Assembly: GCA_028711445.1 (NCBI GenBank)
Contig: JAQTSD010000014.1
Coordinates: forward strand, 1 to 34,486
DNA: 34,486 nt
Origin: Candidatus Peribacteraceae bacterium
GTDB taxonomy: Bacteria; Patescibacteriota; Gracilibacteria; Peribacterales; Peribacteraceae
Direction of reading: 5' to 3'
Notes under the pieces: generated by a model
The model's database searches: none
The model's input: the letters and a program-made list of their open reading frames with translations, nothing else
What the model was told of the DNA's origin: nothing
Translations under genes and position numbers: made by a program
Shown: positions 1-7,609 of the stretch, piece after piece
Position numbering within the stretch: position 1 is the stretch's first letter
Layout of the letters: each line of letters opens with the position of its first letter

Positions 1-1125
1 CCCTGCAAGGGAACCAGATCGTTCGCCAGTGATCACCAATTGCTGGACAGAGACAGGAAGAAGTTTCTTCGTCTCCTTCAGCTGTTCAAACGCCTTCGCA
101 AAGGAATCACCGAGTTGCACACGTTCGAGAAGATGTGTGTAGAAATTCTTGTACGCAACAACGGTGGTGACACTGACAAGTGATTCCATCGCCTCAAGGA
201 GGGGAACACCCGCCTGCAACAGCCCGCCGAGGATCACGCCGAAGCGTCCGATAGTCGCCTCCTTCGCAAGCCGTCCGATACCCGGAATATGAAACATGAC
301 CCACTGTGTGATCACTTTGAACCGCGTGAATTTTGCGAGAAGGAATAGGAGAATGATAAGACCAAACGAAGCCGGCACGAATACCGTACCATGGGCACTG
401 AATGCGTTAGCAATGACAATGATGACACGCGTGCTAACCGGAAGATCGGCATTGAGGGAGACAAGTACCTGAATGAGGTTAGGCAACACAAAGATGCCGA
501 GCCCCATAATGAGAACGAACATCATCGTGAGGATGATCGACGGATAAATCATTGCCATTTTTACTTTTGACTTCAGTGCACGATCCTTCTCTCTCTGCTC
601 TGTAAGGTATTCCATGTTGCGTGCAAGATTGCCGGCATCTTCCCCGATGCGCACCATCGAGATGTCATAGGGGGGAAAGAGGTGCTGTTCTTCCATAGCA
701 CGCCAGAGAGGGGAGCCACTCTCAACGGATTCGATGATCTTCTGGACGAATTTTTTCGATGCACCACCATGCGCCTCAAGTTGATAAATCTTGAGCGCAT
801 CAAGGAGCGGCAGACCGGCGTTGAGCATCATGGCAACACTCTGCACGAAGAGTCCTGCCTGCTTGCCCATGCCGATGTTATTCAGTCTCACAAGGAATGC
901 CATGAGCTGCGATTCCCCTGAATATTTTTTCGCCGGCTTTGCAGGTTCAACCTTCGTTTCTTCTTCCGCCTTTGTTTCCCCTTTTGAGACATGATCGACC
1001 CCCTTCGTTTTGAGCGGTGGGGATTCTGCAGGTGGAGCCTCAATCGTTTTCGCATGCGGATCAATGGCAGAAGACCGCTTCGATGCAGTCTCGACCACCT
1101 TCGATGTCTTCCTACTTCTTGCCAT
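1..1125 (-). CDS. pilC: Type IV pilus inner-membrane platform protein PilC (GspF family), C-terminus cut by window edge
   Basis: This ORF is missing from the track because it runs off the window. I translated it by hand: it is open from the ATG at 1125 to base 1, 375 codons. Residues 1-75 are a charged, Lys/Ala/Pro-rich linker (MARSRKTSKVVE...). Two T2SSF-type repeats follow. The first contains GMGKQAGLFVQSVAMMLNAG and ends in a hydrophobic segment (YPSIILTMMFVLIMGLGIFV). The second begins GRFGVILGGLLQAGVPLLEA and continues to VITGERSGSL at the edge. A second membrane segment lies between them (VFVPASFGLIILLFLL). PilC is the membrane platform on which the PilB motor acts during pilus extension. 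Its start overlaps the end of pilB by 14 nt in another frame, so the two are probably translationally coupled in one operon. The family call is firm; the missing C-terminus should hold the rest of repeat 2 and the last membrane helix. Confidence 0.93.
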   Translation of the reverse strand, partial: MARSRKTSKVVETASKRSSAIDPHAKTIEAPPAESPPLKTKGVDHVSKGETKAEEETKVEPAKPAKKYSGESQLMAFLVRLNNIGMGKQAGLFVQSVAMMLNAGLPLLDALKIYQLEAHGGASKKFVQKIIESVESGSPLWRAMEEQHLFPPYDISMVRIGEDAGNLARNMEYLTEQREKDRALKSKVKMAMIYPSIILTMMFVLIMGLGIFVLPNLIQVLVSLNADLPVSTRVIIVIANAFSAHGTVFVPASFGLIILLFLLAKFTRFKVITQWVMFHIPGIGRLAKEATIGRFGVILGGLLQAGVPLLEAMESLVSVTTVVAYKNFYTHLLERVQLGDSFAKAFEQLKETKKLLPVSVQQLVITGERSGSLAG

Positions 1126-2905
1126 GGGCAGACGGGATTGGTGTGGGCGGTGCGGCGACACGCATAAGCTCTTCAATGGTTGTCATACCTGTCTTCACTT
1201 TCTCGAGACCGTCTTCGAACATGAGCTTCATCCCATTCCGACGCGCGCAGACATTGATGTCCGTACTCGATGCACGGGCCACAATGAGGTCTTCGATTTC
1301 CGGTGTGATGAGAAGCAATTCATAGATACCAACGCGTCCGCGGTAACCCGTGCCGCCACATGCGTCGCATCCCTTGCCGCGATATAGCGTTGTTCCTTTG
1401 CCATCGAAGTACTCATGTGCATTTGGGAAGAGATTCTTCACCTCGGCGGCGGTAACAGATGCACTTGTTCTGCAGCGCGAACAGATGCGACGTACAAGGC
1501 GCTGCCCGATGACCACTTCCAGTGTGGAAGCAAGTAGGAATGGCTCCACACCCATCTCGAGGAGACGGGGAATGGAGGTCGCTGCATCGTTTGCGTGGAG
1601 CGTGGAAAAAAGCAAGTGCCCTGTGAGAGCTGCATTCACAGAAATATCCGCCGTCTCGCCGTCGCGGATCTCTCCGACGAGGACAATATCCGGGTCCTGG
1701 CGGACGAGAGCGCGCAATCCTTTGGCGAACGTAAGATCCGTCTTCGGATTCACCTGGATATGATTGATGCCGGCGATTTTGTACTCTACTGGATCTTCGA
1801 TGGTAGAGATATTTACATCGGGGGCATTGCGAATCTTCAAAAGTGCATAGAGGGTCGTGGATTTCCCCGATCCAGTCGGCCCCGTAGTGAGAAGCATGCC
1901 AAACGGCTTGTGTGCTTCTCGTTCGAGGATATTCCGATGCTCCAGAGAGAAGCCGAGATCAGCAAGAGTGAGGTGTCGGACATACTCGCCGAGGAGACGC
2001 ATCACAACTTTTTCGCCATCCACCACTGGAACGATGGAGACGCGGATATCGATGGGGCCGGAGGGAGTGGGATGACGGATGGCTCCATCCTGCGCCGCGA
2101 AGTGTTCATCGATGCGCATGTTGGAATCGATCTTGATGCGATTAAGTACACCTTCATAGTGTTCACGTGGGATCCGACCTGCTTCGTGCATGACGCCATC
2201 CACGCGGAAACGAACAACCACCACGGACTCCTGCGGTTCAAAGTGAATATCAGACGCCCTGAGTTGGATGGCGTCGGAGATGATCTCCTCAAGAATTTCC
2301 GGTGCAACCTTCTTCTGTTCATCGATAATCTGCTGAAACCGCGTGGCAAGCGGCTTCTGATAGTGAACAAAAGCTGCTTCGATAGCTGACTGAGGCGTAT
2401 AGACGAAAGAGATCTTTCCTGTGAAATGCTTCCTCTCCTCAACGGCCTTTTTCTTTCCTCCAAAGGAGAATCCGGATTTCTTTTCTTCTTTCTTCGCTCC
2501 ACTCTTTTCCTCCAGCTTTTGCGGATACAGGGGGCTCTCCTGCCCAAAATTGAGACGAACGGCTTCCTCCAACTGCTCATTCCCCGGATCGGACGTCGCC
2601 ACAGTAATAAATGATTCGTCACGTTTCACTACAACCGCACTGAATGCGCGCGCAATTTCCTCCGGGAGAAGCGTGATGACATTTGCGGGTGGTGGATTTG
2701 ATTGCACATCATAGAACTCAAGTTTGTAGTACTCAGCTAATGCATTCTCGTAGAGCTGCTGTGTAAGCAGACCCTGATCGATGAGCACGGAAAGGAGGGG
2801 CACTTTCAATTCGTCGGCACGTTTTTGCGCAGATTTTAATTCCTCCTCGGAGAGATAATTCTGTCCCGTGAGGAGTGTGCCGAGTGCATCATCCTTGATG
2901 GCCAT
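1112..2905 (-). CDS. pilB: Type IV pilus assembly ATPase PilB (GspE family)
   Basis: This is the hexameric motor ATPase that powers pilus extension from the cytoplasmic face. An N-terminal MshEN-like domain (about residues 1-190) is followed by the ATPase core. Walker A is GPTGSGKST (about 342-350), the Asp box region contains STIEDPVEY, Walker B is LVGEIRD (about 409-415), and the His box is STLHANDA. A tetracysteine zinc site (CSRC ... CDAC, about 475-516) is typical of PilB/GspE. The track starts at a TTG at 2911, which adds only two residues; I prefer the ATG at 2905, although neither has a clear Shine-Dalgarno. A Lys/Glu-rich insert (EEKSGAKKEEKKSG, about 132-145) interrupts the N-terminal region and may be a flexible linker. 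The gene lies between a receiver-domain gene 12 nt upstream and pilC, which overlaps its end, so all three probably form one transcript. Confidence 0.95.
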   Translation of the reverse strand: MAIKDDALGTLLTGQNYLSEEELKSAQKRADELKVPLLSVLIDQGLLTQQLYENALAEYYKLEFYDVQSNPPPANVITLLPEEIARAFSAVVVKRDESFITVATSDPGNEQLEEAVRLNFGQESPLYPQKLEEKSGAKKEEKKSGFSFGGKKKAVEERKHFTGKISFVYTPQSAIEAAFVHYQKPLATRFQQIIDEQKKVAPEILEEIISDAIQLRASDIHFEPQESVVVVRFRVDGVMHEAGRIPREHYEGVLNRIKIDSNMRIDEHFAAQDGAIRHPTPSGPIDIRVSIVPVVDGEKVVMRLLGEYVRHLTLADLGFSLEHRNILEREAHKPFGMLLTTGPTGSGKSTTLYALLKIRNAPDVNISTIEDPVEYKIAGINHIQVNPKTDLTFAKGLRALVRQDPDIVLVGEIRDGETADISVNAALTGHLLFSTLHANDAATSIPRLLEMGVEPFLLASTLEVVIGQRLVRRICSRCRTSASVTAAEVKNLFPNAHEYFDGKGTTLYRGKGCDACGGTGYRGRVGIYELLLITPEIEDLIVARASSTDINVCARRNGMKLMFEDGLEKVKTGMTTIEELMRVAAPPTPIPSAHGKK

Positions 2906-2917
2906 GATCAAAAGGGG

Positions 2918-3316
2918 TTAGAGGACGGATTTGACGTGCTTCACGATTGCAGAAATGGGGGTATTGGATTTCACGTAGTAGCCTTTTGCTCCGAGATTCT
3001 TCGCACGCGCCTGGTCTTCCTCTTGTCCAAGATTAGTGAGAACTATGACAGGTACTTTTGCTTTCCCGGCCTGCATCGCCTCGAGAAAAGCAAAGCCATC
3101 CATCCCCGGCATGATGAGATCCAAGAGAATAACATCGAATTTTTCTTTCTTGGCCATCTCCAGAGCTTCGCCGCCGTCCGTCGCAATATGCGGCAGAAAT
3201 CCTTCATGGGCGAACTTCAGCTCCAATGCGTGTGCGAGCGGTCGTTCATCCTCAACGATGAGCAGTGAGTGTTTTGTAGAATCGGCCGATTTTTTGGGTG
3301 TGGGTTTATCGGACAT
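2918..3316 (-). CDS. Stand-alone response-regulator receiver (CheY-like) upstream of pilB
   Basis: A single receiver domain of about 132 aa with no output domain. The acidic pocket is VEDE near the N-terminus, the phospho-acceptor Asp lies in LLDLIMPGMDG, the conserved Thr is in VIVLTNLG, and the conserved Lys is in GYYVKSNTP. All catalytic residues are therefore present, and it should be a working phosphorylation switch acting through protein contacts. The track ORF begins 19 codons earlier (MTHCLNADFLL...). I prefer the ATG at 3316 (MSDKPTPKKSAD) because the extension runs back toward a good promoter whose expected start site lies inside it. It is first in an apparent operon with pilB and pilC, so a role in controlling pilus activity is a reasonable inference. 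No histidine kinase is seen in the window. Confidence 0.88.
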   Translation of the reverse strand: MSDKPTPKKSADSTKHSLLIVEDERPLAHALELKFAHEGFLPHIATDGGEALEMAKKEKFDVILLDLIMPGMDGFAFLEAMQAGKAKVPVIVLTNLGQEEDQARAKNLGAKGYYVKSNTPISAIVKHVKSVL

Positions 3317-3336
3317 AGTCAGCGGTTTATCCTGTA

Positions 3337-3365
3337 ATTGTAGCAGAAAATCTGCATTGAGGCAA
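3337..3365 (-). promoter_or_regulatory. Promoter for the receiver-pilB-pilC operon
   Basis: On the minus strand, TTGCCT (3360-3365) and TACAAT (3337-3342) are separated by exactly 17 nt, with TG one base before the -10 (extended -10). The expected start is about 15 nt upstream of the preferred ATG at 3316. Its -35 box overlaps the -35 box of the divergent purH promoter by 3 bp. Confidence 0.7.
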
Positions 3366-3385
3366 TGAGTCATTCTCGCTACACT
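3357..3385 (+). promoter_or_regulatory. Promoter for purH
   Basis: TTGAGG (3357-3362), a 17-nt spacer, then TACACT (3380-3385). The expected start is near 3392, giving a leader of about 33 nt before the ATG at 3425. The transcript would begin downstream of the ATG at 3365 used by the track ORF, which supports the later start. The -35 element overlaps that of the divergent pilus operon. Confidence 0.68.
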
Positions 3386-3424
3386 TTGTGTGCCCTCCCG
3401 AGGATTTTTTCACCCTGTTCTCCC

Positions 3425-4939
3425 ATGTCATTGCGCGCACTACTCTCTGTCTCCAACAAGTCCGGCATCGAGAGCTTCGCCGGGGGGCTTCGAGAGGCGG
3501 GTTATGAAATTATTTCGACTGGCGGCACGCAGAAAGCGTTGGAAAAAGCCAAAATCCCCGTCACATCGGTTGGAGAAATTACACAATTTCCTGAGTGTTT
3601 CGGCGGACGCCTGAAGACGCTGCACCCGCTCATCTTTGGTGGTCTTCTCTATAAACGTTCCGATCCGGAACACATGAAGCAGGCGAAGAAACTCAAGGTC
3701 GAACCAATCGATCTTGTGTGCGTGAATCTCTACCCTTTCCAAGAGACTGCCAAAAAACCAGGCATCAGCCGCGGGGAGCTCATTGAGCAGATCGACATCG
3801 GTGGCCCGAGTTTGCTTCGTGCTGCGGCGAAGAATGCTGATGATGTTACTGTCGTCTGCGATCCACAGGACTATCCACGCATTCTGAAAGAATTAAAGGA
3901 ATACAAGAAGACATCTCCGGAGCTCCGCCGAGAGCTTGCTGAGAAAGTATTTCTGCATACGGCTTCTTACGACTGTGCCATCGCCTCTACCCTCTCGGAG
4001 GGGCGTCATGCAGGCCTCCTCCTTACGAATAGGATGCAGCTTCGCTACGGCGAGAATCCGCACCAATGGGGAGCATTTTACGAGTATGCCGACAGTCCAC
4101 CTGGGTGGAGAGTCCTCCAGCAGGAGAAGAAACAGATGAGCTATCTCAACATCCTCGATGCCGACGGTGCATGGAATCTTGTCTGTGAATTTTCTGAGCC
4201 CACTGCCGCCTGCATCAAACACGCGAATCCGTCTGGAGTTGCTTCACACGAGGATATCGCGGAAGCCTTTCAAAAAAGTTACGATGCGGACCGCCTCTCC
4301 GCGTTTGGCGTCATCATCGCCCTGAATAGAAAATGTTCTGCTGCTGTCATTCGAAAGATCATCGATCAGAAAATCTTCGTGGAAATCATCATTGCTCCCG
4401 GCTACGAGCCACAGGCTCTGGAGCTTCTCAAATCCAAGCCATCCATCCGCATCATCGAGCACCACTGCCCAGAGAATGCCGATGCCCCCGGCTATCGCTC
4501 CGCGCTTGACGGCATGCTCGTGCAGAATCTCGACCGAAAGATCGTAATGGAGGCGGATCTCACCTGTGTGACGACTCTCAAGCCATCAAAGGAGCAGATC
4601 GCAAATCTGCTCTTCGCGTGGAAGGTAGTGAAGCACGCAAAATCCAATGCCATCGTTTTTGTGAAGGACGCTTGTACGGTCGGTATCGGCGCCGGTCAGA
4701 CCAGCAGAGTCGACTCAACGATCATCGCAGCTCGCCGTGCCGGGGAAAAAGCGAAGGGCGCCGTCATGGCCTCCGACGCCTTCTTTCCTTTCCCCGACTC
4801 CGTCGAGGAAGCTGCCAAATACTCCATCGCTGCGATTATCCAGCCGGGAGGATCTGTACGTGATGAGGAAGTGATCGCAAAGGCGAATGCCCTCAAGATT
4901 CCGATGGTGCTGACGGGGGTGAGAGGATTCCGACATTGA
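3425..4939 (+). CDS. purH: Bifunctional AICAR transformylase / IMP cyclohydrolase PurH
   Basis: PurH carries out the last two steps of de novo IMP synthesis: formylation of AICAR with 10-formyl-THF, then ring closure. The product is 504 aa, close to the family size. The N-terminal cyclohydrolase (MGS-like) domain begins RALLSVSNKSGIESFA and contains ISTGGTQKAL, GGRLKTLHP and DIGGPSLLRAAAKN. The transformylase part contains RYGENPHQ (about 206) and the catalytic Lys-His in CIKHANPSG (about 263), and ends QPGGSVRDEEVI...TGVRGFRH. The track start at 3365 adds 20 residues that do not fit the family; the ATG at 3425 matches the normal N-terminus and lies downstream of the predicted promoter. The symporter gene follows after 12 nt and is probably co-transcribed. 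No other purine synthesis gene is present here. Confidence 0.96.
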   Translation: MSLRALLSVSNKSGIESFAGGLREAGYEIISTGGTQKALEKAKIPVTSVGEITQFPECFGGRLKTLHPLIFGGLLYKRSDPEHMKQAKKLKVEPIDLVCVNLYPFQETAKKPGISRGELIEQIDIGGPSLLRAAAKNADDVTVVCDPQDYPRILKELKEYKKTSPELRRELAEKVFLHTASYDCAIASTLSEGRHAGLLLTNRMQLRYGENPHQWGAFYEYADSPPGWRVLQQEKKQMSYLNILDADGAWNLVCEFSEPTAACIKHANPSGVASHEDIAEAFQKSYDADRLSAFGVIIALNRKCSAAVIRKIIDQKIFVEIIIAPGYEPQALELLKSKPSIRIIEHHCPENADAPGYRSALDGMLVQNLDRKIVMEADLTCVTTLKPSKEQIANLLFAWKVVKHAKSNAIVFVKDACTVGIGAGQTSRVDSTIIAARRAGEKAKGAVMASDAFFPFPDSVEEAAKYSIAAIIQPGGSVRDEEVIAKANALKIPMVLTGVRGFRH

Positions 4940-4951
4940 AATTTTTTTGCC

Positions 4952-6283
4952 ATGATTTCCTTAAGTCTCCTCTTTCTCCTCCTCTACGTTGCCATTGTCG
5001 TGCTCATTGGTGTGATGACTGCACACAGAGAGACGGAAGAAGGGTTCATGATCGCAGATCGCAAGGTGGCAGGCCTTCAGCTTGCCGCAACAATGAGCGC
5101 AGGTTTCTTCGACGGAGCAACTCTCTCAATCTACTTGGCATATGTTTATCAATTCGGCTTCTCCGCCCTGTGGGCATTTGTTGGCGCTGCTTTGGGATAC
5201 ATCGTGCTACGACACTTCTCCGGGCGGGCAAAAATGCTTGCCGATCAGTTGCGTTGTTACTCCATGCCGGAATATTTCGGTCGGATCATCGGCTGGCGGA
5301 GCGGACTTGCTTTCTCGGCCATTCTCATCTTTCAGTTTTTCCTGCTTGCTATCGTCGATCTCGTCGTTAGTGGGAAGATTCTCTCCTCTATTTTTCCCAT
5401 ACCATACGCCGCAGCGGTATCGATCGGAGGGGCCATCATCCTCAGCTATCTCCTCCTTGCTGGATTCAAAGCAGTAGTACGCACCGACTTCTTCCAGCTT
5501 ATCATCATGTTCGTCATGAGTATTTCCGTCGGTTGGTATCTTATGGGAGAGAGTGTTATCGTCCCCGCTGATTTTTCCCTCTGGAATATGGGGGTCGGCG
5601 ACACGATCGGTTTTCTTGTCGTCGGTGCCATGAACATCATGATTGCTCCGGACCTCTGGCAACGGATGTTCGCGTCGAAGAACGAGCGGTCTCTCCGCAC
5701 AGCATTCATCTACGCAGCTTTTTTTCTGACACTTCTCGGCATCATCATCAGTATCGTCGGTTTAGCGACCAAGCAGCACTTCCCATCCATTGCGCCGGAG
5801 GATGCATTCCTTGTCGGTTTCACCCGACTTCTGCCCTATGGGCTCATGCAGTTCGGATTGGTACTCCTCTATGCCGTCGCACTGTCCTCCTGCGATACGA
5901 TCACATTTGTCGTCTCTTCGATTCTCACCCGTGACGTACAGACGTACATCCCGCACTTCAGCGCGCAATCCATGCGGCGGCTGACGCGCTGGTTCATGCT
6001 CGCCTTTGTCCTGCTGGCCATCGCATCCGGTCTGTTGATTCAAGATATTTTGACGCTCGGATTCTCCTTTTCAGGCATCTGCCTTGCTCTCTTCCCGGCA
6101 GTCATCGGATCGTTTTACTGGAAATTAAAAGACCGCGCCGTGACCGGGAGCATCATCATTGCTCTCTCCAGCCTTGTGGCGCTTCTACTTTTCAAAATCC
6201 CCCTTTCCCCGGAGACCGTCCTCATTACATTGCCAGTGTCTCTTGCTTCGCTCGTTGTTCTGCAGAGGGCACTGAAAGCGTGA
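4952..6283 (+). CDS. Sodium:solute symporter family transporter (SSS/PutP-PanF type)
   Basis: A 443-aa integral membrane protein with about 12-13 hydrophobic segments throughout, in the LeuT-fold SSS family. It begins SLLFLLLYVAIVVLIGVMTAHRETEEGFMIADRKV, the usual TM1 followed by the (F)xxADR-type motif. ATMSAGFFDGAT corresponds to the unwound TM region. Near the middle, ALSSCDTITFVVSSILTRDV matches the family Na+-site helix, where two adjacent Ser/Thr residues bind sodium. The substrate cannot be read from sequence; proline, pantothenate, sugars and carboxylates are all used in this family. It sits 12 nt after purH and is convergent with recR, 14 nt from its stop codon, so it is probably the last gene of the purH transcript. 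An uptake role would fit an organism with limited biosynthesis. Confidence 0.87.
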   Translation: MISLSLLFLLLYVAIVVLIGVMTAHRETEEGFMIADRKVAGLQLAATMSAGFFDGATLSIYLAYVYQFGFSALWAFVGAALGYIVLRHFSGRAKMLADQLRCYSMPEYFGRIIGWRSGLAFSAILIFQFFLLAIVDLVVSGKILSSIFPIPYAAAVSIGGAIILSYLLLAGFKAVVRTDFFQLIIMFVMSISVGWYLMGESVIVPADFSLWNMGVGDTIGFLVVGAMNIMIAPDLWQRMFASKNERSLRTAFIYAAFFLTLLGIIISIVGLATKQHFPSIAPEDAFLVGFTRLLPYGLMQFGLVLLYAVALSSCDTITFVVSSILTRDVQTYIPHFSAQSMRRLTRWFMLAFVLLAIASGLLIQDILTLGFSFSGICLALFPAVIGSFYWKLKDRAVTGSIIIALSSLVALLLFKIPLSPETVLITLPVSLASLVVLQRALKA

Positions 6284-6297
6284 GGAGACCGGAAAAT

Positions 6298-6894
6298 TCA
6301 CAGCTTCCTTCTCCCCTCCACCGCCTCTTTGAGCGTCACCTGATCTGCAAATTCGATGTCCGCACCCATGGGCAGACCATGTGCAAGGCGCGTGATGGAG
6401 GGAACGGCATCGGAAAGCTGTCGTTGAATGTAGCTGGCCGTTGCCTCGCCCTCGATATCCGGGTTTGTCGCCACGATCACTTCCTTCACCTCTCCTTTCT
6501 TGCAACGTTCGATGAGCTCTCTCAATTTCAATTGTTCTGGTCCCATTCCGTCGATAGGGGAAAGGACGCCGTGAAGCACATGGTAGACGCCCTTGAATCC
6601 CGATCGCTCGAAGGCGATCACATCGAGCGGGTTCTCCACGACGAGGATTGTCGCATGATCCCGTGAGGTATCCGCACAGATCGCGCATTCCTCCTGCAGT
6701 GTAACCATCTGACAATGCTTGCAGTAGTTCAGCTGCGTCCGCAGATCCGCGAGCGCCTTCCCAAGTGTTTCAGGCGAGGCTTTGGAACTGCGCAGCAAGT
6801 GAAATGTGAGCCGCTCAGCGGACTTCATGCCAATGCCAGGGAGCTTACTGAACTCCTCAATCGTCTTCTGAATTTGCGGAGGAAGGAGAGACAC
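6298..6894 (-). CDS. recR: Recombination mediator RecR
   Basis: A 198-aa RecR, full length for the family. The N-terminal helix-hairpin-helix contains FSKLPGIGMKSAERLTFHLL. The zinc site is the four-cysteine CKHCQMVTLQEECAIC (about 58-73). The Toprim domain contains ILVVENPLDVIAFERSGFKGVYHVLHG and VIVATNPDIEGEATASYI, and the C-terminus has the Walker-B-like TRLAHGLPMGADIEFAD. RecR works with RecF/RecO to load RecA on gapped DNA. The start is a GTG (MSLLPPQ) without an obvious Shine-Dalgarno; the preceding bases are pyrimidine-rich. It follows smpB after 46 nt on the same strand and is probably in the same transcript. The gene is convergent with the symporter. Confidence 0.97.
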   Translation of the reverse strand: MSLLPPQIQKTIEEFSKLPGIGMKSAERLTFHLLRSSKASPETLGKALADLRTQLNYCKHCQMVTLQEECAICADTSRDHATILVVENPLDVIAFERSGFKGVYHVLHGVLSPIDGMGPEQLKLRELIERCKKGEVKEVIVATNPDIEGEATASYIQRQLSDAVPSITRLAHGLPMGADIEFADQVTLKEAVEGRRKL

Positions 6895-6940
6895 GAGGAG
6901 AGAATCGGGAATTAGGAATCAAGAATCAAGTGGAAAAAGC

Positions 6941-7381
6941 TCAGTAATCTCCCGACCGCTTCAATCTCCGCTCCACATCGCGTGCACGGATCTTCTGTCG
7001 CTTGTCGAATCTCTTCTTTCCCCGCCCGAGCCCGAGGAGGACTTTGATGAATTTTCCCGCACGTACTTCGAGCGGGATGACGGTCATACCCTTCTCTTCA
7101 GTGCCTGCTGTGAGCTTGCGAATCTCTGATTCCTTGAGGAGGAGCGGCCGGTCATGTCCAGGGTCATAATTCTCCACGCCGGATGCATACGCATAGAGAG
7201 CGACCGACGCATTTTTCAAGACGGGCTTCCCCAAAAGGAATGATACATATGCGCCGGAGAGGTGGACATGCCCCAAGCGGCAGGATTTCACCTCGGGGCC
7301 GGAGAGGACGATGCCTGCCTCCACCGTATCAAGGATCTCGTAGTCATAACGTGCCCGGCGATTGTCCGCGACTCGCTTCAT
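6941..7381 (-). CDS. smpB: SsrA-binding protein SmpB
   Basis: SmpB binds tmRNA and delivers it to stalled ribosomes for trans-translation. The 146-aa product has the family OB-fold motifs: NRRARYDYEILDTVEAGIVLSGPEVKS near the N-terminus, then LKNASVALYAYAS and GHDRPLLLKESEI. The basic C-terminal tail GRGKKRFDKRQKIRARDVERRLKRS folds on the ribosome mRNA channel. Length and start (ATG at 7381) match the family. It precedes recR on the minus strand. An AT-rich inverted repeat lies 25 bp upstream. No tmRNA gene was recognised in the window. Confidence 0.97.
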   Translation of the reverse strand: MKRVADNRRARYDYEILDTVEAGIVLSGPEVKSCRLGHVHLSGAYVSFLLGKPVLKNASVALYAYASGVENYDPGHDRPLLLKESEIRKLTAGTEEKGMTVIPLEVRAGKFIKVLLGLGRGKKRFDKRQKIRARDVERRLKRSGDY

Positions 7382-7405
7382 AGACGAAGTATGACCTTTC
7401 GGCGC

Positions 7406-7430
7406 AAAATAGCCAAGAATCAGCTATTTT
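7406..7430. repeat. 8-bp inverted repeat upstream of smpB
   Basis: AAAATAGC (7406-7413) and GCTATTTT (7423-7430) are perfect inverted copies around a 9-nt centre. On the minus strand the right arm ends GCTATTTT, which could act as a weak terminator of transcription arriving from pilD, as part of the smpB promoter (TATTTT as a -10), or as an operator. Function is not decidable from one site. Confidence 0.45.
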
Positions 7431-7448
7431 AGGAAAGGGTGAATATTA

Positions 7449-7476
7449 TTGACAACTTGATAATCAAATGTATTAT
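7449..7476 (+). promoter_or_regulatory. Promoter for candidate small RNA
   Basis: A consensus -35 TTGACA (7449-7454) is followed, 16 nt later, by TATTAT (7471-7476); overlapping TATAGT at 7474-7479 is another possible -10. No plus-strand protein gene follows for about 3 kb, so the promoter is best explained by the structured RNA starting near 7484. Confidence 0.6.
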
Positions 7477-7483
7477 AGTGATA

Positions 7484-7609
7484 CCAGATCACTCTCACCG
7501 AAAGGTGGGACTGGCGGTAATCCGCCCAGCTTTCGGTCTGGCCATCACAGGGCTTTGTCCCTCATTTCTTTCTGGGCACGGAGCCCTGTTTGATATGTGA
7601 ATGGTTTTT
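7484..7609 (+). ncRNA. Candidate small structured RNA, convergent with pilD
   Basis: About 125 nt between a consensus-like promoter and a T5 run at 7605-7609. Hairpin 1: CCAG (7484-7487) pairs with CTGG (7538-7541), ACCGAAAG (7497-7504) with CTTTCGGT (7530-7537), and CTGGCGG (7511-7517) with CCGCCCAG (7522-7529, one bulged C) around a TAAT loop. Hairpin 2: CAGGGCT (7548-7554) pairs with AGCCCTG (7582-7588), and the outer CCATCA with TG-a-ATGG directly before TTTTT, as in an intrinsic terminator. The last bases overlap the pilD stop codon, so the RNA is antisense to the very end of pilD mRNA. I looked for 4.5S (GGAAGCAGCC), tmRNA and 6S hallmarks and did not find them. The minus strand would fold similarly but lacks the promoter and the T-run. 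Confidence 0.5.

Noticed and set aside
1595-2389. 264-aa plus-strand ORF
   Set aside because: It is antisense to pilB, has no recognisable motif, and is explained by the codon pattern of the real gene.
4936-5370. 144-aa plus-strand ORF at the start of the symporter gene
   Set aside because: Out-of-frame reading over the symporter, whose membrane segments and sodium-site motif define the true frame.
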